Part shown: piece after piece, positions 23,279-31,656 of the stretch
Layout: each line of letters opens with the position of its first letter
Position numbering within the stretch: the stretch's first letter is position 1
NCBI GenBank assembly: GCA_000497835.1
Contig: KI547177.1
Span: 1 to 39,066, forward strand
From: a gamma proteobacterium L18
GTDB taxonomy: Bacteria; Pseudomonadota; Gammaproteobacteria; Pseudomonadales; Pseudomonadaceae
Length of the DNA: 39,066 bases
Reading direction: 5' to 3'
Position numbers and translations under genes: made by a program
Notes under the pieces: generated by a model
The model's input: only the letters and a program-made list of their open reading frames with translations
What the model was told of the DNA's origin: nothing
The model's database searches: none

Positions 23279-24169
23279 CTAACCGCTTGGGATGCAAATT
23301 TCGTTGACCAGCATCAGTGTCTGCTCGGCCAGCCGCGACAGCGGGCGCTGTTCGGCGGTGGCCACATACAGGTGGGTCTGAATGGTCGGGTCGACTATCT
23401 GGGCAGCCTTGAGGCCTTCCAGTGAATCGTCGCCTTGGGTCAGGGCGGACCTGAACAGCACACCATGGCCCATGCCCAGCCGCACCAGCTCCAGCAGGGA
23501 CGGGATACTGTCTATCTCCAGGCACACATCCAGGGTCAAGCCATGGCGGCTGGCCTCGGACTCGATCAGGCGGCGGATGGAGTGCGGCTCGCTGGGCGTG
23601 ATCAGGGGATAGGTGGCCAGGTCCTGCATGCGCACCTGTTCGGGCAGCGTTGCTTGCGCGCTGCCGATCAGCATCAAGGGCTCTGCGTGCACATGCTGGT
23701 AGTGCAGTTGACCGCTTTGCCCGGGGTTGAACAGCAGGGCGAAATCCATGCGCCCCAGCAGCAGCCATTCACGCATGGAGTGGCTCAGGCCTTCCTTGAT
23801 GCCCAGGGTGCAACCGGGGAAACGCTCGCGGAACGCCGACACCAAGGCCACGGTATGGCGGCGTGAAATGCTCGGCGGCAGGCCAATCACCACCTTGCCG
23901 GCCAGGTTGCCACGCTGCTCGCGCAGCTCTTCGCGAGCCACCTGTACCTGGCGCAGAATGCCTTGCCCGTGGTTCAGCAGGCGCTGACCCGATGCGGTCA
24001 ATTGCACGCTGCGGCCATTACGCAGCAGCAGATGCTCTTCGAGCTCGACTTCCAGTTGCCGCACCTGGCGGCTGACAGCCGATTGCGAGAGGTTGAGCAC
24101 CGCTGCCGCCCGGGTAAAGCTGCCGAACTCGGCGACGCGCACAAAGCATTCCAGTTGTTTGAGATCCAT
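23279..24169 (-). CDS. LysR-type transcriptional regulator of the lactonase-dctA unit
   Basis: The 296-residue regulator has the LysR N-terminal helix-turn-helix (MDLKQLECFVRVAEFGSFTRAAAVLNLSQSAVSRQVRQLEVEL) and a periplasmic-binding-like effector domain from about residue 90 (GKVVIGLPPSISRR). The ATG at 24169 gives the canonical MDLKQLE opening; a much longer frame to 24472 runs through the divergent trmK gene. It is unusual in being on the same strand as, and upstream of, the genes it probably controls, rather than divergent. The palindrome 23262-23276 is its likely target. Effector unknown; a pyrone or carboxylic acid is plausible. Confidence 0.9.
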   Translation of the reverse strand: MDLKQLECFVRVAEFGSFTRAAAVLNLSQSAVSRQVRQLEVELEEHLLLRNGRSVQLTASGQRLLNHGQGILRQVQVAREELREQRGNLAGKVVIGLPPSISRRHTVALVSAFRERFPGCTLGIKEGLSHSMREWLLLGRMDFALLFNPGQSGQLHYQHVHAEPLMLIGSAQATLPEQVRMQDLATYPLITPSEPHSIRRLIESEASRHGLTLDVCLEIDSIPSLLELVRLGMGHGVLFRSALTQGDDSLEGLKAAQIVDPTIQTHLYVATAEQRPLSRLAEQTLMLVNEICIPSG

Positions 24170-24221
24170 AGCCGACGCCAGATCAAAAAGCCCATGGTAG
24201 CGCATCCTCCTGCGCAGGCAT

Positions 24222-24245
24222 GTAGCCGCTGCCGCCAGGCTACAC
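24222..24245. repeat. REP-like element, single copy
   Basis: Identical core to 15093-15116 (GTAGCCGCTGCCGCCAGGCT then ACAC). It lies between lysR and trmK in their divergent gap. Confidence 0.7.
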
Positions 24246-24300
24246 GCCTGGGGTTGAGTTTCCGTTCCTTGCCCGCCAGAATCGCGCCCCGATTCGTGCC

Positions 24301-24993
24301 ATGCAGAGCCTGCCGTTGAACCAGCACACCTTATCCCGACGCCTGGCGCATGTCGCCGCCCAGGTACCCGACGGGGCCCGCCTGGCCGATATTGGTTCGG
24401 ACCACGCTTACCTGCCCGTGGCCTTGATGCGCCGCGGCGCCATTGTTGCCGCCGTGGCAGGGGAGGTGGCACTGACCCCGTTCCGCGCCGCCGAGCGTAC
24501 GGTGCGCGACAATGAACTGCAGCCCTGGATCACCGTGCGCCTGGCTGACGGCCTGGCTGCCATCGAGCCTGGTGACGACATTACTGCCGTGAGCCTGTGC
24601 GGCATGGGCGGCGAGACCATCCGCGACATCCTCGACAGCGGCCAGGCACACCTGAGTGGCCGTGAGCGGCTGATCCTGCAGCCCAATGGCGGCGAGCAGC
24701 CCTTGCGCCAGTGGTTGATGGATCACGGCTATCAGATCCTGTTTGAAGACGTGCTGCACGAAAATCGCTTCGACTACGAAATCATCGTCGCCGAGCGCAG
24801 CGCGGTGGTCGCCTACAGCGAGCAGGAACTGTATTTCGGCCCGCTGCTGATGCAGGCGCGCAGCCCCGCATTCATTGCCAAATGGCAGCGCATGCTGCGG
24901 CTCAAGCAAAAAACGCTGGCCCAGGCTATTCCCGAACAGAAGCGCTCGCAGATCGAACGGCAGGTCCAATGGATCACCCAGTTGCTGGGTTAG
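24301..24993 (+). CDS. trmK: tRNA (adenine-22-N1)-methyltransferase, TrmK family
   Basis: The 230-residue SAM enzyme has the TrmK opening LSRRLAHVAAQVPDGARLADIGSDHAYLPVALMRRG with the SAM motif ADIGSDHAYLP (29-39), then VSLCGMGGETIRDIL, LQPNGGEQPLRQWLMDHGYQI and a helical C-terminal tail (FIAKWQRMLRLKQKTLAQAIPEQKRSQIERQVQWI). The family methylates N1 of adenosine 22 in tRNA in Gram-positive bacteria; homologues occur in many pseudomonads, where the target is less well tested. No ribosome binding site is obvious before ATG 24301, but the start fits the family N-terminus. Confidence 0.87.
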   Translation: MQSLPLNQHTLSRRLAHVAAQVPDGARLADIGSDHAYLPVALMRRGAIVAAVAGEVALTPFRAAERTVRDNELQPWITVRLADGLAAIEPGDDITAVSLCGMGGETIRDILDSGQAHLSGRERLILQPNGGEQPLRQWLMDHGYQILFEDVLHENRFDYEIIVAERSAVVAYSEQELYFGPLLMQARSPAFIAKWQRMLRLKQKTLAQAIPEQKRSQIERQVQWITQLLG

Positions 24994-25052
24994 GCCTTGC
25001 AGCCGCCAGCGGTCACGGTGTATCGCGAACACCCAGGCCCCGTCGATCGCGC

Positions 25053-25146
25053 CGCCTGCATCGCGGCCAAGGCCGACTCCTACCCCGAACAGTGTAGGAG
25101 CCGACTTTAGTCGCGATGCAGACGACGCGGTTTCAAGCCAGTTGCC
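25053..25146. repeat. REP pair, dispersed copy 1
   Basis: Arms CGGCCAAGGCCGACTCCTAC and GTAGGAGCCGACTTTAGTCG form an imperfect hairpin, followed by GACGACGCGGTTTCAAGCCA. The same 94-base unit recurs with few changes at 28324-28416. It fills the convergent gap between trmK and proP. Confidence 0.8.
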
Positions 25147-25156
25147 GCAACGGGTA

Positions 25157-26659
25157 TCAGTTGATACGCGGATGCTGCTGCACCAGTAGCTCGCGCTTGG
25201 CTTGCAGCTCGGCAATCTGCGTGTCGATGTCCTCGATCTTCTGCTCGATGTTGTCGTGATGCTCCTGCAGCAGCTCCTTGGCCTCTTCAAGGTCGGAGGC
25301 CGCAGGCGCCGCACCGCGCAGCGGCTTGTTGGCGGTTTCCTTCATCGACAGGCCCGTGGCCAGGCCAATGGCGGCCACCACCATCAGGTAATAGGCCGGC
25401 ATGTACAGGTTATCGGTGGTTTCCACCAGCCAGGCGGCCAGCGTCGGGGTCAGGCCGGCCACCAACACGGAAATGTTGAAGGCGCTGGCCAGGGCACTGT
25501 AGCGGATATGGGTGGGGAACATCGCCGGCAGGGTCGAGGCCATCACGCCGATGAAGAAGTTGAGCAGCACCGCCAGGATCAGCAAGCCGCCGAAAATCAG
25601 TCCGGTCGAGCCGCTGGTGATCAGCATGAACGCCGGGATGGCCAGGCAGAACAGGCCAACGCTGCCGCAGATGATGAAGGGGCGGCGGCCAACCTTGTCA
25701 CTGACGAAACCGATGACCGGCTGCACGAACAGCATCCCGACCATGATCGCGATGATGATCAGCACACCTCGGTTTTCGCTGTAGTGGAGGTTGTGCGACA
25801 GGTAGCTGGGCATGTACGTGAGCAGCATGTAATAGGTGACGTTGGTCGCCACCACCACGCCCACGCAGGTTACCAGGCTGCGCCAGTGCTGGGTGGCCAC
25901 TTCCTTGAACGATACCTTGGGCCCGCCGGCCAACCCTTCGCGGTCGCCTTGTTCCAGCTTCTCCACGTGTTGCTGGAAGGCCGGGGTTTCTTCCAGCGCA
26001 TGGCGCAGGTACAGCCCCAGGATACCCAGCGGCAGCGCCAGGAAGAACGGCAGGCGCCAGCCCCATTCCTCGAAGCGGGCGTCGCCCAGGGTGTTGGAGA
26101 TCAACACCACCAGGCCCGCACCCAGCACGAAGCCGGCAATGGAGCCAAAATCCAGCCAACTGCCCAGGAAGCCGCGCTTGCGGTCCGGCGCATATTCGGC
26201 CACGAAGATCGAGGCGCCGGTGTATTCACCGCCCACCGAGAACCCCTGGGCCATCTTGGCCAGCAGCAACAGGATGGGCGCCCAGATGCCGATCGACGCG
26301 TAGGAGGGGATCAGGCCAATGGCGAAGGTGCTCAGGGACATGATCACGATGGTTGCGGCCAGTACTTTCTGTCTGCCGTAACGGTCACCCAGGGCGCCGA
26401 AGAACAGGCCGCCCAGTGGGCGAATCAGGAACGGCACCGAGAAGGTCGCCAACGCTGCGACCATCTGCACGCTGGGGTTGGCGTCCGGGAAAAACACTTT
26501 GCCCAATACATAGGCGACAAAGCCGTAGACACCGAAGTCGAACCACTCCATGGCGTTGCCCAGTGCGGCGGCGGTGATGGCCTTGCGCATCTTGGCGTCG
26601 TCGACGATGGTGATGTCATTCAGGCCAATAGGCTTGGCCTTTTTCTTGCGTAATTTCAT
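25157..26659 (-). CDS. proP: Osmoprotectant/proton symporter ProP
   Basis: The 500-residue MFS transporter has the same length as Escherichia coli ProP. It shows the MHS-family opening AITAAALGNAMEWFDFGVYGFVAYVLGKVFFP, GGLFFGALGDRYGRQKVL, QGFSVGGEYTGASIFVAEYAPDRKRGFLGSWLDFG, and EEWGWRLPFFLALPLG. A C-terminal heptad-repeat coiled coil (about 455-495, DLEEAKELLQEHHDNIEQKIEDIDTQIAELQAKRELL) is the mark of osmosensing ProP proteins that accumulate proline and glycine betaine. The 10-bp inverted repeat at 26725-26809 lies in its upstream region. There is no neighbouring gene in an operon. Confidence 0.92.
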   Translation of the reverse strand: MKLRKKKAKPIGLNDITIVDDAKMRKAITAAALGNAMEWFDFGVYGFVAYVLGKVFFPDANPSVQMVAALATFSVPFLIRPLGGLFFGALGDRYGRQKVLAATIVIMSLSTFAIGLIPSYASIGIWAPILLLLAKMAQGFSVGGEYTGASIFVAEYAPDRKRGFLGSWLDFGSIAGFVLGAGLVVLISNTLGDARFEEWGWRLPFFLALPLGILGLYLRHALEETPAFQQHVEKLEQGDREGLAGGPKVSFKEVATQHWRSLVTCVGVVVATNVTYYMLLTYMPSYLSHNLHYSENRGVLIIIAIMVGMLFVQPVIGFVSDKVGRRPFIICGSVGLFCLAIPAFMLITSGSTGLIFGGLLILAVLLNFFIGVMASTLPAMFPTHIRYSALASAFNISVLVAGLTPTLAAWLVETTDNLYMPAYYLMVVAAIGLATGLSMKETANKPLRGAAPAASDLEEAKELLQEHHDNIEQKIEDIDTQIAELQAKRELLVQQHPRIN

Positions 26660-26724
26660 GTACGTTACTCTGTACCTGATGGGGGGTCGCAGCGTGCTGT
26701 CGTGGTAATGGCACCTGCTCTATG

Positions 26725-26809
26725 GCATCAGATACAAAGGGATACGAAAAAATTCACTGGCCGGCGCTTTTTCTACAGGGCGGCCTTTATCGAAAGGGCT
26801 ATCTGATGC
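26725..26809. other. 10-bp inverted repeat flanking the proP upstream region
   Basis: GCATCAGATA (26725-26734) and TATCTGATGC (26800-26809) are exact reverse complements 65 bases apart. They lie 66 and 141 bases upstream of proP. They could be two half-sites of a looping regulator, or part of a mobile remnant. The gap 26660-27014 otherwise contains only a REP element. Confidence 0.4.
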
Positions 26810-26854
26810 GATGATGGCTATATGCCATGGATGGAAGGTGTGTGTACTGACGGG

Positions 26855-26882
26855 GCCAGCGCAGCCTGGCGGCAGCGGCTAC
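26855..26882. repeat. REP-like element
   Basis: GCCAGCGCAGCCTGGCGGCA followed by GCGGCTAC, the same family as pair A of the 12954-13398 array, between proP and the diguanylate cyclase gene. Confidence 0.7.
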
Positions 26883-27014
26883 GGGCTGATACCGCAGGCC
26901 TGAACGGGCAGCCGTCGGTTTGCCGTCGTCAGGGCTGCGCCAACTCTGCGAAAAAACTCACCAAGCGTTTACACTTCATTCCTAGACCGCCATTCATGCA
27001 GGCCCTTCTTCACC

Positions 27015-28172
27015 ATGTCGCTTGACCCCGTCACTCTGCTGACTTTATCCGTAGCGCTCGCTGCGGCCGCTTCACTGTACTTCGCCATCGAATGGGCCAG
27101 CGTTCGCGAATCCTCGTTGCTGTGTTTCAGCGGTGGCTTCGCCATCATCACCGTGGGGTGCGTGCTGGCCCTGTTGCGCGGCAGCGGCCTGCTGCTGGTG
27201 GGTATCTGGTTCGCCAATGGCCTGCTGATTTCGGCGCATTGGCTGTTTTTGCTGGGGGTGGCGCGGTTCACTGAGACGCGGCTGTCCAAGGCCTGGTACC
27301 TGGTGATCGCCATATGGCTGGCCATGCTGGCGCTGCCCACCGACCCGTTGTGGTCCAAAATCATGATGGCGGTGCAGTCGAGCATGATCGGCGTCATCAC
27401 CCTGCGCGCCAGCTTTCTGCTGCGGCCCCATGGCAAGTCCTGGAGCGTGGGCGCGGTGCAGCTGCGCTATGTGCTCCTGGTGCACGGGCTGTTCTATTTT
27501 GCCAAGGTGGCGTCCACGCTGATGCCGGGTGCGTTGATTGATCTGGCGGCCTTTCGCGGCGAAATCATTCAGATCTCGCTGGTGGAAGGGGCCATGGCGA
27601 TCATGCTGATCGCCCTGTCGATGACCGGCAGCGAGCGCTACCGCCGCGAGAAACGCATTGCCCGGCTGGCGGCGCGTGACCCATTGACGGCACTGTACAA
27701 CCGGCGTGCCCTGGAGGTGCGGGCGCCGCGCCTGCTGGAGCCGGTATCGGCGAGCCGGCCGGGGGCCTTGCTGTTGATCGACATCGACAACTTCAAGCTG
27801 GTCAACGATTTGTACGGCCACACCGCAGGCGACCGCCTGCTGGTGACCTTGAGCGAGCTGATCCGTACCGTCCTGCCCGAAGGGGCGTTGGCGGCGCGTC
27901 TGGGCGGTGACGAGTTTGTGATGTTGCTCAGTGACACCTCCCGTGAGCAGATTGTCGCGCTGGGTGATGAGCTGCGCGGGCAGTTCCATCAACTGGCGCA
28001 GCGCAGCTTCGACACGCCGGCCGCCGTGACCCTGAGCATCGGCGCCACCCTGTTCGACCACCCGCCCAGCAGCCTGACGGCCCTGATCGAGCAGGGCGAT
28101 ACGGCGCTGTACCAGTCCAAGCGCGGCGGCCGCGACAGCCTGCGCGTGGTGGACGGCGCCGCCGCGGTATAA
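27015..28172 (+). CDS. Membrane-bound diguanylate cyclase (GGDEF)
   Basis: The 385-residue protein has about six or seven N-terminal TM helices (1-205, from VTLLTLSVALAAAASLYFAIEW to AMAIMLIALSM) of no recognised sensor family, a short linker (RYRREKRIARLAARDPLTALYNRRAL) and a C-terminal GGDEF domain. The active-site motif GGDEF is intact (297-301), as are DIDNFKLVNDLYGHTAGD metal and substrate residues. It should make cyclic di-GMP from GTP. The RxxD inhibitory site expected five residues before GGDEF is absent (sequence PEGALAARL), so product feedback is probably weak. No EAL domain or partner gene lies nearby. Confidence 0.92.
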   Translation: MSLDPVTLLTLSVALAAAASLYFAIEWASVRESSLLCFSGGFAIITVGCVLALLRGSGLLLVGIWFANGLLISAHWLFLLGVARFTETRLSKAWYLVIAIWLAMLALPTDPLWSKIMMAVQSSMIGVITLRASFLLRPHGKSWSVGAVQLRYVLLVHGLFYFAKVASTLMPGALIDLAAFRGEIIQISLVEGAMAIMLIALSMTGSERYRREKRIARLAARDPLTALYNRRALEVRAPRLLEPVSASRPGALLLIDIDNFKLVNDLYGHTAGDRLLVTLSELIRTVLPEGALAARLGGDEFVMLLSDTSREQIVALGDELRGQFHQLAQRSFDTPAAVTLSIGATLFDHPPSSLTALIEQGDTALYQSKRGGRDSLRVVDGAAAV

Positions 28173-28207
28173 CCTTGGACGCGGCCTTCGGCAGCTACAC
28201 CACTCAC

Positions 28208-28296
28208 TGTGGGAGCGGGTTCTACCCGCGAAGAAGGTAACGCGGACTTCATGACGTACCGCGGTGTGTTTTTCGCGGGCAGAGCCCACTCCCACA
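28208..28296. repeat. REP pair with TGTGGGAGCGGG arms
   Basis: TGTGGGAGCGGGTTCTACCC and its distant partner GGGCAGAGCCCACTCCCACA face each other, with inner arms CGCGAAGAAGG and TTTTTCGCGGGC. This is a common Pseudomonas REP form, different from the other families in this window. Confidence 0.75.
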
Positions 28297-28323
28297 AAGA
28301 CAGTTGCTGCTACACGACCGCGT

Positions 28324-28416
28324 CGCCTGTATCGCGGCCAAGGCCGGCTCCTACCCCGCACGGTGTAGGAGCCGACTTTAGTCGCGATGCAGACGACACG
28401 GTTTCAAGCCAGTTGC
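28324..28416. repeat. REP pair, dispersed copy 2
   Basis: Near-identical to 25053-25146 over its length, including the non-palindromic tail GGTTTCAAGCCAGTTGC. It lies between the diguanylate cyclase and the MFS gene, completing the repeat-filled 290-base gap 28173-28463. A short REP-like fragment (GTAGCAGCGGCCGCAGGCCG) follows at 28442. Confidence 0.8.
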
Positions 28417-28463
28417 TGCTACAAGGCCATGCGCCGACCCTGTAGCAGCGGCCGCAGGCCGCG

Positions 28464-29858
28464 TCACAAGCGGCGCGGTACCTTGTCAGCCGCCGGTATT
28501 GCCCTGGTCGGGTTGGCGCCCAGGCCGGTGAACGCCACACCCGCCGCTACCACCAGCACCACCACCGACACTCCCAGCGCCCGCTCCACCCCCAGCATGA
28601 CCCCCTCGCGCAGCAGGTACCCAAACACCGCCACCCCGACAATCCCACCCACCTGCCGCGCCGAATTCAGCACCCCCGAGGCAACCCCGGCGTGGCTGGC
28701 ACCGACGGCGGTCAAGGTGGCGCTGGTGATCGTCGGCACGATCAGGGCAATGCCGCTGCCCGCCAGCAACATCGGCACCACCAGCGGCGTCAGCGAGGGC
28801 GCCGACAGCCCCGCTATCATCAGCCCGTAACCGGCTGCCGATATCAGTAATCCCGTGGTCGCCAGGGCCCTGGCGCCCATTCGCCCCAGCACTCGTCCGG
28901 CGATGACGTTCATCACCATCAGCACCCCCATCATCGGCAGGAACGCCACCCCGGTCGCCTCGGCGCTCAGGTGGCGGACCGTTTGAAAGTACAGGCTCAA
29001 GGTAAACACCATGCCGTAGAACACCAGATTGGCCAGCAGGCCGATGCAGGTGGCGCTGGCCACGGCGGCCGTGCGGAACAGTCCCGGTGGCAGCATGGCG
29101 GTGGGGCGGTTGCCCTGCAGCCACACAAATAGCCCGCCCAGCGCGACAAAGGCCAGTGCCGCCGTCAGGATCAGCGGGTGTTGCCAGCCCAGCTGGCTGG
29201 CCTGGGTCAACGCAAAGGTCAGGGCCCCCAGCGCCAAGGCGCCACTGACTTGCCCCGGCACGTCCAGCGACCGCTGGGGCTGGGCAGCGGCGCGTGGGGC
29301 ATGGCGTGCGGTCAGCCACAGGCCCATCAGGCCCACGGGCAGGTTGATGAAAAACAGGCTGCGCCAGCCCAGGGTTTCAATCAGTAGCCCGCCCACCACC
29401 GGCCCGGCCGCCAAGGCGATGCCGCCGCCTGCGCCCCACCAGCCGACAGCCCGCTGGCGCGCGCTGCTGTCGGTGAAGGCCTGTTGCAACAACGCCAGGG
29501 AAGTGGGCACCAGCAACGCTGCGCCCAGCCCTTGGGCCAGGCGCCAGGCAATCAAGGCCTCAAGACTTGCGGCGATGCCACAGCCCAGCGACGCCAGACT
29601 GAACACGCCAAAGCCTGCCATGAACACCGGCTTGGCCCCCAGCCGGTCGCCGAGGCTGCCGGCCAACAGCAGCAACGACGAGAACATCAAACCGTAGGCG
29701 TTGATCACCCATTGCAGGTCAGTGACCCGGGCGTCGAACGCCAGGTGCAAGGCTTGCAGGGCGACATTGACCACGCTGACGTCCATCAGCACGACGAAAA
29801 AGCCCAGGCAAGTGGCGAGCTGCACCCGCCTGGCAGTTGAAAAGGTGGTGATGGTCAT
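28464..29858 (-). CDS. MFS drug efflux transporter, DHA2 (EmrB/QacA) type
   Basis: The 464-residue product has about 14 TM helices. Typical DHA2 strings are FFVVLMDVSVVNVALQAL, LQWVINAYGLMFSSLLLLAGSLGDRLGAKPVF, WRLAQGLGAALLVPTSLALLQQAF and motif C-like GPVVGGLLIETLGWRSLFFINLPVGL. ATG 29858 follows a GGAGG on the minus strand; the longer frame to 29948 runs into the divergent regulator promoter. It is divergently arranged with the LysR gene 92 bases away, which probably controls it. Substrate unknown. Confidence 0.9.
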   Translation of the reverse strand: MTITTFSTARRVQLATCLGFFVVLMDVSVVNVALQALHLAFDARVTDLQWVINAYGLMFSSLLLLAGSLGDRLGAKPVFMAGFGVFSLASLGCGIAASLEALIAWRLAQGLGAALLVPTSLALLQQAFTDSSARQRAVGWWGAGGGIALAAGPVVGGLLIETLGWRSLFFINLPVGLMGLWLTARHAPRAAAQPQRSLDVPGQVSGALALGALTFALTQASQLGWQHPLILTAALAFVALGGLFVWLQGNRPTAMLPPGLFRTAAVASATCIGLLANLVFYGMVFTLSLYFQTVRHLSAEATGVAFLPMMGVLMVMNVIAGRVLGRMGARALATTGLLISAAGYGLMIAGLSAPSLTPLVVPMLLAGSGIALIVPTITSATLTAVGASHAGVASGVLNSARQVGGIVGVAVFGYLLREGVMLGVERALGVSVVVLVVAAGVAFTGLGANPTRAIPAADKVPRRL

Positions 29859-29901
29859 GTGCGGCCTCCTGATAAGAGGGGCCAGCATACGAACGACTAA
29901 A

Positions 29902-29929
29902 CTGTGCGAAAATTGGCGTATCTGCACAG
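29902..29929. promoter_or_regulatory. Candidate operator between divergent MFS and LysR genes
   Basis: CTGTGC (29902-29907) and GCACAG (29924-29929) form an inverted repeat with a 16-base spacer in the 92-base shared promoter region. The spacing is not the classic T-N11-A, so confidence is low. Confidence 0.3.
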
Positions 29930-29950
29930 CAGGCTGGAGAAAACGCACCG

Positions 29951-30811
29951 ATGTTCGACTGGGAAAACTTGCGCGTCTTCCTCGCCGTGGCCCAGGCGGG
30001 AAGCCTGTCCGCCGCCGCGCGACGTTTGAAGGTGGACCACGCGACGGTCAGCCGTCGCCTGGGGGCGCTGGAGGCGCAGTTGCAAGTGCGCCTGGTGGAC
30101 CGTTTGCCCCGTGCGTGCCAACTGACAGAGGTGGGGCAGCGGGTGTACGAGGTCGCCACCCACATGGAGGCCAGCGCCTTTGCGGTCGAGCGCATCACGC
30201 GTGCCGGCCAGTCACCCATGACCGGGCGCGTCACCGTCAGTGCACCGCCGGTGCTGGCCAGCCACTTCCTTGCCGGGCAGCTGCAGCGCTTCCGGCAGGC
30301 CTATCCCCGGGTGCAATTGTCGATCGCAAGCCAGGCCCACAGCATCTCCCTGGGCCGACGCGAAGCGGACATCGCCGTACGGCTGTTCAGGCCTACCGAG
30401 CCCGACAGTGTGACGCGCAAGGTGGGCAACATGCCGTTTGCCTTGTATGCCAGCGCGCACTATGAGCACCTGCGACAGCCCGAGCAGTGGGCGTTCATCG
30501 CCTATGAAAGCGGCCTGGCCGACATGCCGCATCAGCAATGGCTGATGGCGGTGGCCCAGGGGCGTGCGCTGGCCTGCGAAGTCAGCGACATCACCACCCA
30601 GCATCAGGCGGCACGCGCAGGGGCGGGCGTGGCCGGGCTGCCGGTGTTCATCGGCGATAACGATCCGGCATTGCAGCGCCTGCCTTTCGACGGCGAGCCG
30701 TTTGCCCGGGAAATCTGGCTGGTGGTGCACGCGGATCTGCGCCATTCGCCGCTGTTGCGCGGGGTGATGGACTTTCTGGTGGCGGCAATGGGGGAGGCGT
30801 TCGGGCAATAA
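29951..30811 (+). CDS. LysR-type transcriptional regulator
   Basis: The 286-residue regulator has the N-terminal helix-turn-helix (MFDWENLRVFLAVAQAGSLSAAARRLKVDHATVSRRLGALEAQL) and a substrate-binding-like domain beginning near MTGRVTVSAPPVLASHFLAGQLQRF. The MFDWENLR opening and HATVSRR recognition helix resemble the CrgA/AaeR-like group. It is divergent from the DHA2 efflux gene and probably regulates it. A terminator follows its stop at once. Confidence 0.9.
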   Translation: MFDWENLRVFLAVAQAGSLSAAARRLKVDHATVSRRLGALEAQLQVRLVDRLPRACQLTEVGQRVYEVATHMEASAFAVERITRAGQSPMTGRVTVSAPPVLASHFLAGQLQRFRQAYPRVQLSIASQAHSISLGRREADIAVRLFRPTEPDSVTRKVGNMPFALYASAHYEHLRQPEQWAFIAYESGLADMPHQQWLMAVAQGRALACEVSDITTQHQAARAGAGVAGLPVFIGDNDPALQRLPFDGEPFAREIWLVVHADLRHSPLLRGVMDFLVAAMGEAFGQ

Positions 30812-30813
30812 AA

Positions 30814-30835
30814 AACCCGCCGAAGCGGGTTCTTT
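30814..30835 (+). terminator. Intrinsic terminator after LysR gene
   Basis: AACCCGC (30814-30820), loop CGAA, GCGGGTT (30825-30831), then CTTTT. It begins 3 bases past the stop codon. Confidence 0.85.
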
Positions 30836-30997
30836 TGTGGCCTTCCAACGTCCTGTCAGAGCGCATCCATGCTGGCCTGTCTTCCGTGACTGAAGCACTT
30901 CCTGCGCTTCACCTGTGAGGCTAGATTGCGCTTTTGCCGGGGCGAGCAATAGAGGACATTGCTGGCTCGGCGTGTAAGCCATTGCCTACATCACACC

Positions 30998-31031
30998 GTA
31001 GCCGCTGCCGCAGCCCGGCGGCAGCGGTTAC
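30998..31031. repeat. REP-like palindrome
   Basis: GTAGCCGCTGCCGC and GCGGCAGCGGTTAC are arms of a short hairpin with a CCG/CGG centre. The rest of the gap 30836-31189 shows no gene or clear promoter. Confidence 0.7.
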
Positions 31032-31189
31032 AGGGGTTGCATTTCTCTCGCTCATTGCTTGAACTCATGCGGGCTTTCCTTAGTGCGCTGACGCGACGCC
31101 ACAGGATGATGGCAATCTTGTATCTAATTGTTGCGCAATGGTATCCGCTTTGCTAGATTGCGCGCCTCGCAATTAACCATGGACGTGTT

Positions 31190-31492
31190 ATGTTTTTTCT
31201 TGTGTGGCAGGGATGGGGCATTCTTTCTGTATTTATTCCAGTGCTGTGCACCGTATTGTTTGCGGGCCTTCCCAATGGCCTGGGCATTGGTATTGGGCTG
31301 CTGGTGGGCGCGGCGGCCAACGCCTATATCGGCCATCGCCTGAATAATCAACCGGGTCAAGTCCTGGTGGATAAGAACACCGGCGCCGAAGTTGTACTGC
31401 GCAAGAAACACACCCTGTTTTACGTGCCCATGCAGTACGTCTCGGTGCTGTGGGCAGTGCTGGGCATTTTTGCCTTGATCAACGCACACTAA
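31190..31492 (+). CDS. Small membrane protein of unknown function
   Basis: The 100-residue protein has three hydrophobic segments: GWGILSVFIPVLCTVLFAGLP, GLGIGIGLLVGAAANAYIGH and FYVPMQYVSVLWAVLGIFALI. Between the second and third is a polar loop (RLNNQPGQVLVDKNTGAEVVLRKKHTL). This Gly-rich hairpin plus loop plus helix layout is common in small Pseudomonas membrane proteins without assigned role. It lies 164 bases before the OsmC-YcaO gene. Confidence 0.7.
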   Translation: MFFLVWQGWGILSVFIPVLCTVLFAGLPNGLGIGIGLLVGAAANAYIGHRLNNQPGQVLVDKNTGAEVVLRKKHTLFYVPMQYVSVLWAVLGIFALINAH

Positions 31493-31656
31493 GCAGCAAT
31501 CCGCACCAGCCGGCAGCCTCGCGGGCGCCGTGCATCGGCCTCAAGCCCCGAACACAAGGGGCTTGGGCCCGATCGCAGCATCGGAGCAAGACTTTCCCCG
31601 GAAAAAACCGGATAATGGCGGCCATTTTGTATTGCTCGCTATTATGGTAATTCCGC

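Noticed and set aside
25202..26653. A 483-codon plus-strand frame opposite proP
   Set aside because: The product is His/Gln/Gly-rich low-complexity sequence; proP on the other strand is unmistakable.
26709..26725. TGGCAC-like sigma-54 promoter near proP
   Set aside because: The -24 TGGCAC is present but the -12 TTGC element is missing at the required spacing.
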